In this document: one piece after another, positions 34,359-43,674 of the stretch
Position numbering within the stretch: position 1 is the stretch's first letter
How the letters are laid out: each line of letters begins with the position of its first letter
Assembly: GCA_000697665.1 (NCBI GenBank)
Contig: KL197749.1
Location: 1-59,089, forward strand
DNA from: Jaapia argillacea MUCL 33604
Taxonomy: Eukaryota > Basidiomycota > Agaricomycetes > Jaapiales > Jaapiaceae
Reading direction: 5' to 3'
Length of the DNA: 59,089 nucleotides
Program-made: the position numbers and the translations under genes
The notes under the pieces: model-generated
Databases searched by the model: none
Seen by the model: the letters and a program-made list of their open reading frames with translations, nothing else
Told to the model about the DNA's origin: nothing

Positions 34359-35537
34359 ATGCCTCGAAAAAAAAACCCTCTTGCCGCCCGTAAGGTATAT
34401 CATCGGGATCTGAAGCAGCGTGTCATCTACCAAGTGTACACTCTCGGACTGTCGACTACCGAGGTTGCCATTTCACTCGACATGCCACTGCGAGTAGTCC
34501 AACGTGTCCTCAAGATGTGGAGGGAGATTGGGGAGGTCTGCAAGGACAGAACCCGACTGGGGAGATCCCCATTGATGACCACTGATGCAGTTCGAGTATG
34601 TGCATCTTGATTGTATTCTTAGTCAAGTAAACTAGTACTGATATTTCTTTGCCCATAGCTGATGCTTGGACTGTTGGAGCACACTCCAGACATCTTCCTT
34701 GATGAGATACAGGAGCAACTTGAAGAACAACATGGAGTTCAGGTTTCCCTCTCCACAATCTGGAGAACTCTCAAGAGGCTTGGAATATCTTCAAAGCAAG
34801 TGAGTAACCGACATAGCTCAGTCTCATCCCAGTCCCAGTAACCTGGTAACCAGCTCTCAAAGGCAGCTCGGGAACGTTGCGAGGATGCCCGCCGTGATTT
34901 TGTACTTGAAATAGGACACGAGCCTCCCGAGAGGATTGTTTGTGCCGACGAGAGTGCAGTCAATATCCTGACATCGTACCGAGAGAATGGCTGGTCCTAC
35001 CATGGGGTTCGTGCACGAAAACGGGCATGCTTTGTTCGAGGAACACGGTAAGTTTGTCTCAATACTCTTTGATATGACTTCCCCTGAGCTCCCCTAGATA
35101 CTCCTTATTGCCAGCAATCACAATTGATGGGATCATTTACAGTCACGTCAAAGTTGGTGGATATAATGGTGATCAGTTCCTTGACTGGTTAGAGGGTTTG
35201 CTTGAGGTAATGAATCCATACCCAGCTCCCCGAAGCGTGCTGGTCATGGATAACTGTAGAATTCATCATGTTGAGGGAGTGGAGGAGATGTGTGAAGAGA
35301 AGTACACCCCCTTCCCTGGTAGCCATTCTGATATTTACTCAACTAATTCACAGGGGTGTCAGACTTGTCTACCTACCTCCATATTCCCCAGACCTCAACC
35401 CAATTGAAGAATGTTTCTCCTTCATCAAGCACTACATCCGTCGACACGGTGAAGAGTTCGTAATATTGTGGAGTTTGGAAATCCAGATGAGCCATATGTT
35501 TTCCTCTATGGTGTACTGGATCAGGTCACACCATTAG
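34359..35537 (+). CDS. Tc1/mariner transposase (DD34E), C-terminus frameshifted
   Basis: Cut-and-paste transposase acting on the flanking inverted repeats. Five exons (34359-34595, 34659-34799, 34854-35047, 35098-35301, 35354-35537) give 319 residues. The N-terminus has a basic helix-turn-helix DNA-binding part (LGLSTTEVAISLDMPLRVVQ, then a second HTH with VSLSTIWRTLKRLG). The DDE catalytic core has the first Asp in IVCADESAVN, the second in LVMDNCRIHH, and the Glu in YSPDLNPIEE, with 34 residues between the last two after splicing. Near 35459 a one-base deletion moves the frame, so the last ~40 residues are replaced and translation stops at 35535-35537. The original ending is still readable in the next frame up to 35575. 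The catalytic core itself is intact. Confidence 0.9.
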
Positions 35538-35591
35538 CTTCGAAGGGGTGGTTTCATCATTCTGGATACATGTAATTCATAGTACAAGTTG

Positions 35592-37201
35592 TTACTGGCG
35601 CTTTCCTTTTGCCCGAGCAATCCTTTTCATCTCATCCTTGACCTCCTTCAAGAGAAACCGTGCATTTCCTGCAGACATCTTGAACTCCTCGCCAATCAAC
35701 CGATCCTCTGTGAAGTCTGCGATCTCGTTGATATCAAAAAAGTCAGCATTTTCAAATGTGTCCATATATTGGGCAAGACTGCACGTTTCGGGTATTGTGC
35801 TATCAAAGAGGTAAGAAAGTCGGCAATGGATGGATAAAGGCCTCCTTCTGGTGCAGGTGGATCACTTGATGGGATTGGGAGTGGATCACGGGTGGTGGAT
35901 GGAAGTGGAGCTACCATGGAGGAATGATTCACCAGGCTCATCCTGTTATTCATCATCATCGCTAGCATGCTGGGAAATGCCATCCCCCACATGTCAGACA
36001 TGGGAGCTGGAGATACCGGGGTTTGAGGAACTGGTTGAGATGTAGGAGTGATAGATGTGGGGGTAGATCCAACTCCGTGAAAGGCACTAAAGAGCGGACT
36101 CTTGGGTGGTGAATGTAAAGTAACACCATGGGTGTTCAAGGCCTACAGACCGTGAATGCAAGCAGATAAGATGAAATTTGTCTGAACGTACCAGAGACAT
36201 TGCCCATCCACGACGCTGGTTCATCGAGAGGGCTACATGCTGCCCACTCTTATCAATCTTGCAGTACAAGGAGGGCCCACATTTCTGGCAGGTCGATAGG
36301 GTATTCTCAAGACTCTCCAACATCTTTTGTTCCCGCTCCAGCAAGTCATCGTCATCTCTGCCATCATCATCTCCAAGGTCATCGCTGTAATCGTTGTCGA
36401 GATCGATTAGTGCAGGTGCCTTCTTCCAGCCTCTCTTCCCTCCCACTGAGCTCGCTGTCTGGGGGGCCTTGCGCTTGCTAGTACAGCTGCGAAGTGAAAG
36501 CAAATACTAGAGAAGATCATATATCTCCATTTCTTGGTGGAGATAAGAGAACTCACAATCTCGGGGACTATGATCATCACTGGGACACTTAGAGCTGTAC
36601 CACCTTTCTTTTTGCCCGCTTCAGCCTGCTCAACCGACTCTAGGCAACCCTCCCAGTCTCCTTCCACACGTAGGTTGAAAGTGGGGGCCTTGGCCGAGGC
36701 ATTTGACAGCTTGTATGATAACTCAGGCTTTCGAGCAACATCCTTGCATCCAATGGTCTCGTGAATAAGGTCGAGAGTGGTCTTGAAATCAGCATCACAG
36801 AGCTTGATTGTAACACGCTGCGTGCCATCACTCAATGCCTGTGGGATCAGAAGCACAATCTCTTCATAGGCCAAACCCATTTGAGCTGCTCAAACAGGTA
36901 ATGAGGGACCGAGCAACTTACTTTTCTCGGGTTGAGGCTTCTCGATGATTGGCTCAATGACATCAGGTTCCTCCGCCTTGGACCCATCCTGCAGCACAAG
37001 GACAACCTTCTTTCTCTTCTTTGGGAGAGGTCTGGGAGGATTGGGTGGTGTGGCATCAATGTTTCCTGGATCGGAACACTTTTCGCCGTCACTAGGCTGA
37101 GAATGTGTGAGCGGATCGCCGGGAGGAGCATGTGAGTCACCTTCTGCAACCGAATGAGATCGAAGCTTCCGTTTTGAAGAGGTGGAGCGACCGTTGCCCA
37201 T
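35592..37201 (-). pseudogene. Accessory gene carried by the transposon (SAM-like C-terminus), frameshifted
   Basis: A multi-exon gene within the element, not related to transposases. It starts at ATG 37201 (MGNGRSTSSKRKLRS). Exon 1 is basic, with PRPLPKKRKKVVLVL, a likely nuclear signal. A 36-base intron follows, then a globular exon with MGLAYEEIVLLIPQALSDG and the block KLCDADFKTTLDLIHETIGC. After another intron comes an acidic run (DLDNDYSDDLGDDDGRDDDD), then STCQKCGPSLYCKIDKSGQH and LNTHGVTLHSPPKSP, then a Pro/Ser linker. It ends in a helical segment (LYPSIADFLTSLIAQYPKRA, then DFFDINEIADF and SAGNARFLLKEVKDEM) that looks like a SAM-type fold. A one-base shift near 35777 separates these last two parts. 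The stop is at 35592-35594. This architecture recurs in hypothetical proteins of mushroom genomes, from memory. Function unknown. Confidence 0.65.
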
Positions 37202-37321
37202 AGATAATGAGATAAATAAGCAGGTTTTGCGCAAGTGGTGTCCGAGATCGTAGTTATGGGGAGAGCAAGGCTTGCCGCGGCAACTTCGCTCCCAACCGTG
37301 AATCCTTCCAATCTGGTTTCG

Positions 37322-37653
37322 GAAAATCGATCTTTTGCCAAACAAAAATACGGAGCGTCTGCGCATTGACAGCGCGGTGCTCGCTATCTAATTTTTGTAC
37401 CGCTACGTTGAGATGCGCCCGCGAAAATCGATGTTTACTCTCGGGAGGGGGTGCTTTTCTGCCGGAGTCAAAACCCGACTTTTTCGAAAATCTGAAACGA
37501 CGTGCGTCTGCGCATTCGCAACGCCGTTCGATTGCTCTAATTTTTAGGGGAAGGGGATGTGTATTCGCTGAGTTATAGCCTGCGTACGAAAAGCTCGAAA
37601 TTTGGGCTCTTTCCGGAAATTTCACGCCGCGCCCTATGTTCCGCAAATGGCTG
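37322..37653 (-). repeat. Right terminal inverted repeat
   Basis: Reverse complement of 33919-34250 with a few substitutions, for example in the GTCGG/GTCGGG and TACACAGG/TACGCAGG segments. It ends CTATGTTCCGCAAATGGCTG immediately before TA. Confidence 0.93.
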
Positions 37654-38205
37654 TAATATTACCCTGCTGTTTGGCGTCTGCCCGGGCTGTCCTTTTGATG
37701 GCTGATTTTGCAACTGGATATTCACAAAGGGGACAATTGCTATTCACTTTCAATCGACCGTCTGACGAGTATTTATTGTCGTGTTATTGATATATGGATG
37801 TTTGTAGGGTGGATCAGGTATGTATTGTCACTGTATTTTAATATCACGAGTCCCTGGCGTGCAAGGAGGAGTTTTGGAGTCCTTCTCCGCCTGGACCGCG
37901 GCTTGATACTCACGTTGGTGTGGTCTGCCGTGGTTCGCTGGTACTGCGCCTGAGCGTGAAACCCCCCAAAAAAAAAATTCAGGCATCGAGCTGATCACGG
38001 TTAGCTCTCCAACGTCGCTGATCTTCATCGCAACCAGTCTGTACCTCGGATCAACACCGCTTTGCAAAGAAAAGGGCCCAGCGATGTCCTCCACTTTGAC
38101 GCGGCTTCAGATACTGATGTGGCAAAACCGCAGGAGGGTCAATGACACTAGATAGGAGAGGGCGTAGGAAACAAGAAACTGTCATGATTGCATCATCTAC
38201 TTACA
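37654..38205 (+). pseudogene. Carboxypeptidase pseudogene, right part
   Basis: Continues the copy interrupted by the transposon. 37656-37775 aligns with 23780-23905, the start of the intact carboxypeptidase. It includes the signal-segment region and the GYSQxGxxLFTFNxPSD block in one frame, but the start codon is lost. After about 37775 homology to the coding part stops. 38052-38205 then aligns with the 3' flank at 25961-26100 (GAACAC.GCTTTG; GGCAAAACCGCA; CTAGATAGGAGAGGG). About 2 kb of coding sequence is therefore missing. 37776-38051 matches nothing I recognise. Confidence 0.85.
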
Positions 38206-38472
38206 CAACATCACGCACAAACAAGAGAGTGTGTGGGCATTAACCTCCCGGTGCCTTCAGTCAATGCGTTAGAATTTCATCGTCATAAGCACTGCCAGGA
38301 CCACCTTCGTCGACAGGAGATGTCTTCGCAGTGGTCTGTGATGGGAATAGATGGATGGAAGTGACCAGTCCAACCGACCTCTGACGGATATATCAACGGT
38401 GAGGCCCGGGTGGCGGGGTGGAGTAACGCTGGATGGCCACCGCACAAGAAGCAGAATCTGGATTCATGTGTG

Positions 38473-39125
38473 TCACCGAGTGTCCTGTGGAATATCGTGT
38501 TCGCTGAGCATCTCTCGCAAAACATCTGAGACCTGCTTATGTAGATCTTCTGTGTTGACGCTGAGCAAGCAAATAATAATAATGATATGAGCTGGAGGAA
38601 CGTACTAGCTCGATTAACGGCGCCGATATATTCTGCATTAGCTTGAGTCATTTCGTCCTCAAGGTGCTGCAGTCTCTTGGCCTGCATACTCCGCCCATTA
38701 GGACAAGACGGATGACGGATGGATTGAGAAGTGGGCTCACCTGTTCTTCCTCCATCTCAACCTCGGGTAATGATTGTATCAAGTATTCAATTTGCTTCGC
38801 CTTGACCACCAAATCTGTTACCAGCTCCTTCTTGTTCGCTAGATATTCCCGTGTTCAATGCTTAGGTTCACGCCACAGGATCTCAACCGCACCATCGAGG
38901 ACGTCTGGCGCATCGTACTTCTCCGCGGGCCTCTGCTTCGTCACAGGAACGTCCTGACTGACCTGCAGGAAATTGGAACGCGTTGTTAGGTATGCAATGC
39001 TGCTGGACATGATGGTCAAGAGCTACGGGATCAACAAGTCAATCTTCTTGGAAATATATAGTGTAACCTTCAAAGAAGTCACTGACCTGTTGGATCTCAT
39101 CTTGAAGTTGGGTTATCCTGTCCAT
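38473..39125 (-). CDS. MED21: Mediator complex subunit 21 (MED21/Srb7)
   Basis: Middle-module Mediator subunit that pairs with MED7 and links activators to RNA polymerase II. Five exons (39125-39087, 39022-38893, 38838-38741, 38681-38606, 38549-38473) total 420 bases, or 139 residues. The protein is almost entirely the MED21 family: MDRITQLQDEIQQLLTIMSS, SSIAYLTTRSNFLQVS, DVPVTKQRPAEKYDAPDVL, ANKKELVTDLVVKAKQIEYL, and the C-terminal coiled coil LQHLEDEMTQANAEYIGAVN. Every splice junction rebuilds conserved sequence. It is divergent from RTF2. A decayed second copy of the 3' part is at 42855-43114. Confidence 0.96.
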
Positions 39126-39349
39126 ATGAGATAGTTCCTGCAGCATTTCGCTGCTCAAAGGGAGCGGGACGAGCGTGTTCTGCTAACCAGTGAATTTCGG
39201 TGTGTAGATTGACACGGTCCGGGATGGACCGCATACCCTTAGTCATCACTTTCTGGACTTGGTCCCAGCCTCCCATCGTAGCCTCACCGTCCTTGTCTCT
39301 TACCACCATCTGCCAACCGCTGCTTCGCTCCTCGGAAGACTCGTTAGCC
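39126..39349. promoter_or_regulatory. Bidirectional promoter of MED21 and RTF2
   Basis: The 224 bases between the two start codons must hold both 5' regions. An antisense open frame crosses it (39402-39097), but it overlaps both genes' first exons and has no domain. I treat it as chance. No distinct TATA box is visible. Confidence 0.6.
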
Positions 39350-40456
39350 ATGGGTAATGACGGAGGAAGCATCCCAGATCGTCGTGACTTAGTTCGCACC
39401 AAGAAAAAGGTGTGTTCATCTACTTCTGCTCCCTAGCCGGAACTAACACGAACCAATCACAGGCTGAACAAGCCGATAAAGCGAACCAAACCCGGGCGAA
39501 ATGGTTCTTCTGTGCGCTGTCCAAGGTGTGTATTCTCTTCCAGTTATGCATTGGTGCGTTCCTTACCGAATATGACAGCGTCCACTTCAAGAGCCCGTCG
39601 TATCATGTCAGTTGGGCAGATTATATAACAAAGATGCACTCGTGGAGTATCTGTTGGATAGGTCGGCGTATGGTGATGGAGAGGCTATCTGTGGGCACAT
39701 ACGATCACTGAAGGTACTACTACTCCACTATCTTCGTCCGGACTAGTAGTCTAATCTCATGACGAATAGGACGTGAAAACGCTCAAGCTGACCACCAACC
39801 CTACTAAATCCACTGCGGCTACCGCCATCGCAGACTCTGAGGACTCACGACCGCAATTCGTGTGCCCTTTGACCTTTAAAGAGATGAACGGCTCCCAACC
39901 ATTCGTCTATATCACCGCCTGCGGTTGCGTCTTCTCTCAAGCTGGTCTCAAATCAATGGGCCCTTCAAAGGAAGGCAGTCGGAGTCCGAAAGAGGACGAG
40001 GCTGTGAAAGACGATAAGGGCAAGGGCAAGGAAGTGGACGCAGCAGATGCTGAACTCGATTTATGCCCACAATGCGGCGCAAAGTACAGCAAGTCAGCGG
40101 ACATCATCATTCTCAACCCCACCTCCGAAGAGGAGGAGAAGATGCGCTTCGCTATGGAGCTTCGTCGAGCATCAGAGCCAGCCAAGACGAAATCCAAGAA
40201 ACGGAAAGCTGCAGCCGCGGATTCAACTGAGCCTCCGACAAAGAAGAAACACCAAGTTCATTCGAATTCACCGGCACCAAGCACGAATCCGAATGTCGCT
40301 GCTACCAGTAGAGCGGTTGCGCAAAGTTTGGCTGTTGAAGAAGCGAGGAGGAAGGCGGGGATGAGCGATGCGGTCAAATCATTGTATGGGGATCCGAATG
40401 CGCCAAAGAGAAAGGAGACGTTCATGACTATGGGGACCTTCACGAGGTACGCGTGA
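39350..40456 (+). CDS. RTF2: Replication termination factor 2 (RTF2)
   Basis: RTF2 stabilises paused replication forks at termination sites in fission yeast and affects replisome composition in animals. Four exons (39350-39409, 39463-39525, 39579-39713, 39770-40456) total 945 bases, or 314 residues. The start MGNDGGSIPDRRDLVRTKKK is the family N-terminus. An imperfect RING/U-box-like first half has CALSK, RPLQEPVVSCQLGRLYNKDA and ICGHIRSLKDV. The second half has FVCPLTFKEMNGSQPFVYIT, ACGCVFS and DLCPQCGAKYS. A basic Lys-rich stretch (KTKSKKRKAAA) and the conserved end SDAVKSLYGDP, then FMTMGTFTRYA, complete the protein. A decayed copy of the last exon is at 43115-43480. Confidence 0.96.
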
Positions 40457-40621
40457 GTTGCAATTGGTGTTCGTCGCGTTGTGGATTGGTGTATATCATC
40501 TGTATTTCACTCGTTATCACATTCATTTCTTCGGTCGCCAGTTTGAGCACATAATCCTGCCTTTACACTGGCTACGAGAGCTAACCCACGACGACTACTT
40601 GGGCTCATCGGCAGATATACG

Positions 40622-42568
40622 TCAAATCTGATTTCGCAACCTTCTGGCAACCCGCTGTGGGTCAAACCTGGGGAACTCGTATCCACCAGGGCATGGGTGA
40701 TCGCTTCCAGATAAGCGTTCGACCTGATCCTGTGATTTATCATGATGAAGAGGTCGTTTGTACAGGTGCTGCACATGACACTCACCTTTGCTAACGCAGA
40801 GTTCCAAATTTTGACCCCCTCGATGTGACCGTCCCATTGTGCACTCCTCCGGTTCCCGGAAGCGGCTGCCCCGAGGCATAAACGGGGCTGTAGACGAGAT
40901 AAGATATAATATATAACCGTACAAGACGCAAAACGAATGCCCACCTGCTCGGCAAGGCAAGGACCAGCCGCCTTGTTGATACCAACGCTCTCATATTCAT
41001 TCCCATCCACATAAAGTCTCAGCCGCTCCGAATCCCGCACCAAGACGACGTGGTACCAGGCGTCGAGTGCGATGCGCTTCATAGTCTTGGAGGACACGGT
41101 CAGAACGTTACCAGGATCGCGGCCTCCGTGCTGGAGGGCAGCTGTGAAATAATATTCTCCGTTTGGAATGAACAGATTAATGATGCTCCTGTCCCACTCG
41201 GCACTTTCGATGCTCAATAATGTGGCGGTGTGTCCCCGCCCACCGGACAAAGCCCAGCAAGCGATGGTGAAGGGGGAGTTGATGTCGAACATGGATTCCA
41301 GCCAATCTTCAAAGACTCCACCTCCGTAGAAGTCGTCCCGAGTTCCATAACACCTAGAAGATCCCATGGAATGACACTCCTGTTATAGTTAATCCAAATT
41401 ACAATGTGAACAGACCAGGTGGTGAATCTCCCGCGAAACTCGTAAATGGGAGGCAGCGAAGAGGGCATGGGCGCAATTGAGGTGGTGAGAAGGAGCATCT
41501 CTTGATAGAGCCCACTATGTTGATCTTTCAGAAGATCCAAGGTTGAGCAAACTTGGTTGATCTTGATGATCTCCCTGGACGACGGATCTCCATTACTTCT
41601 GCCAGCATCGCCAAGGAGAGGAAAGATGCTTACCACAACTGGTCATTATCTACAGTATCGTGCCAGCTCTTCCGCTCGGTGGTATTTATCAGAGATGATT
41701 TACCACCCTAAACATCGAGATAAGCGAGGGGCAGGTAGAAATTAAACCATACCCACCACGACACGGACCGTGATGGCCTGTGTTATCTTGCGGTATGTGG
41801 CTAGTTCATCGTCGGATAATACGTTTTCGGAAGCACTTCCAATACCATACTGAGATGGGTTGATGCTGAACGCTGCATTGAGAATTCGTTCATTTGCTGT
41901 AGCTCTCTGTGCAGGTCAAGTCAGTGGAATGATCAAGCCATCAACGAAGCTGCTTGGACTAACCAAATCCTCCGAGAGCGTCGCCGAGCTGATAAAGCTA
42001 GCGCCCAGCTCAACGCTCAACGGAATGACTTGCCCCCAATATTCGAGGACACGTTTGGCCTGGTCCGATGAACCAGAATTCACAGCGTCCTCCACACCGC
42101 TAAGGAACTTCGAATTTGGCTCCAGTAGACTGGGTTCCGCATTCAAGATAATACGAGGATAAACGTGACGATTGACGGCGTGGAGAGAAGAGCTGGAGGC
42201 CGTGAAGACATTCGTGAGGTCTGGGCTTTGGGATACATCAGGGGTATTGATGTAAGGAATGCATAACGAGGCAGCGTCCCTGGTGAAGCCCGTCACGTAG
42301 AGGGAATGAAAAGTTTTTGAGGAGGTGATCTCGGTGGAACTCGACACTTCGTTTTTCGATTCGACAGTCAAGGGTACGTCTTCTGGATATATGGCGACTT
42401 ATTCAGGGGGAAAGTGTAAGCCAGGGCCTCGATGTAACTGCAAGCCAGACAGGATGTGGGAGCGAGTGATCTGTGGTAGTAAGATTAGTATCAGAAACGA
42501 CAGCCTATTGGGCGCTCACCGACAAAGGCCTGTCGATCTGCCATCGGTTCAGCCCCCGACACCTCCAT
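40622..42568 (-). CDS. Putative MACPF-like plus LamG-domain protein
   Basis: A multi-exon minus-strand gene with candidate start ATG 42568 and a stop at 40622-40624. The N-terminal part has a block ending in a KRVLEYWG...VELGASFIS motif (42100-41960). This resembles the Tyr-Gly...Leu-Gly-Gly core of membrane attack complex/perforin (MACPF) domains, but the second Gly is not conserved. A linker with NAAFSINPSQYGIGSA and a helical stretch (41560-41450) follow. The C-terminal half is a concanavalin/LamG-like beta-sandwich (SPFTIACWALSGG; DAWYHVVLVRDSERLRLYVDG; WDGHIEGVKIWNSALAK). Introns with GTGGGC...CTACAG and GTGAGT...ATCACAG borders lie in the LamG part. LamG is fairly sure. MACPF, and hence any pore-forming role, is tentative. 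No break is seen, though the first exons are only roughly modelled. Confidence 0.55.
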
Positions 42569-42854
42569 AGCTTTGAAGATTGGATAGCAGAGAATACTGG
42601 ATAGTTGTGGTACAGTGGCGGTCAGGCAACTGTCGCTAGGCGTGGTTTAGGTACAACACCGCAGAATCAAGCGCCTCCATCGTATCAAGCGGAGAAAGTC
42701 AACTGATCTGGAGATATGCACCATCACCGCATGTCTTCTGAACACACAAGGCACTGATCAGCAATACCCAAGTGGAAAAGCGCAGTAAACCATCCAGATT
42801 GGTATACTGGGACACAAACCTTGAGTACTATACGAGGAACAAGGTCTGGTTGAG
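42569..42854. other. Intergenic; no gene seen
   Basis: Upstream flank of the LamG gene on the minus strand. No ordered signal is seen. Confidence 0.35.
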
Positions 42855-43114
42855 ATTTTCTGTGTCGACACAGGGCTAGCAAATAACCGTATTGGTATGA
42901 GGTAGAGGGACGCACTAGCTCAATTGACGGCGCTGATGGATTCTGCACTTACTTCAATCACTTCGTCTTCTGCTCAAGTCACCTGGCCTACAGATTCCGC
43001 CCATCAAGACGGGAAAAACGGCGGATGGATTGAGGGATAGGCTCACCTGTTCTTCCTCCACCTCCACCCAGTCAGGTAACGATTGGATCAAGTATTCAAT
43101 TTGCTTCGCCTTGA
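42855..43114 (-). pseudogene. MED21 fragment (duplicate)
   Basis: Aligns with 38545-38805 of intact MED21, covering exon 5 start, intron 4, exon 4, intron 3 and most of exon 3. Shared runs include GGCTCACCTGTTCTTCCTCC, AAGTATTCAATTTGCTTCGC and TAGCTC.ATT.ACGGCGC.GAT. Introns are present, so this is a DNA-level copy and not a retrocopy. Several indels destroy the frame. At 43114/43115 the homology jumps directly to RTF2. Confidence 0.85.
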
Positions 43115-43480
43115 TACCAAAAGACGAAATCCAAGAAACAGAAGGCTGCGGCCGTGGATTCAACTGAGCCTCTGACAAACCAGAAACACCAAGCTGATTC
43201 AAATTCCCTGAGCATGAACCCGAATGTCACTGCTATAGAGCAGTTGCACAAGTGTGGCTGCTGAAGCGAGGAGGAAGGTGGGGACGAGTGAGGCCGTCAA
43301 ATCGCTGTATGGTGATCCGAATGCGCAGAACAGATCTAAAGGAGACATTCGTGACTATAGGGTCGTTTACGAGGTATGCAAGAGTTATGGGTTTTCTGTC
43401 AATGTCGTGTTGTGGATCGGTGTAAGCACTGGCATCAATCGTATTTCCCCAATCACATGGATTTCGACGGGCATGGGTTC
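43115..43480 (+). pseudogene. RTF2 3'-end fragment (duplicate)
   Basis: Aligns with about 40190-40530: the Lys-rich stretch, the conserved RTF2 C-terminus (GAGGAAGG.GGGGA.GAG, then TGTATGG.GATCCGAATGCG) and the 3' flank. Small deletions and substitutions break the frame. Joined tail-to-tail with the MED21 fragment in the same relative order as in the intact locus. Confidence 0.85.
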
Positions 43481-43674
43481 GGGGTACTTGTGATGCATTG
43501 ATGGGAATTACTGTTCTCCCTTTCAAGTCGTTATAAAGGAATTAGATGTCGCCACGGTGGTGAACAGATTCAGAGCCTTCAACAGGAGATGATTTGTACG
43601 ATGCCCAAAGCAATATAAAAAACGAAGGAGGCGTTCGGAGCTTCCCAATTCGATATTGATCACCTCGTGCGTTA

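Larger units (their letters stand above)
33919..37653. mobile_element. Tc1/mariner-type DNA transposon with long TIRs and two genes
   Basis: A 3,735-base element bounded by inverted repeats of about 332 bases (33919-34250 and 37322-37653) that begin CAGCCATTTGCGGAACATAG. It is flanked on both sides by TA (33917-33918 and 37654-37655), the target duplication typical of Tc1/mariner. I counted only about seven mismatches between the two inverted repeats, so insertion is fairly recent. The plus strand carries a DD34E transposase (34359-35537). The minus strand carries an unrelated multi-exon accessory gene (35592-37201), convergent with it. The element lies inside a decayed carboxypeptidase copy whose two halves match the intact gene at 23611-23905. 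That gives an independent view of the empty site. Confidence 0.95.

Noticed and set aside
39097-39402. 101-codon minus-strand frame over the MED21/RTF2 promoter
   Set aside because: Overlaps the first exons of both genes and has no recognisable domain. MED21 starts at 39125 in another frame.
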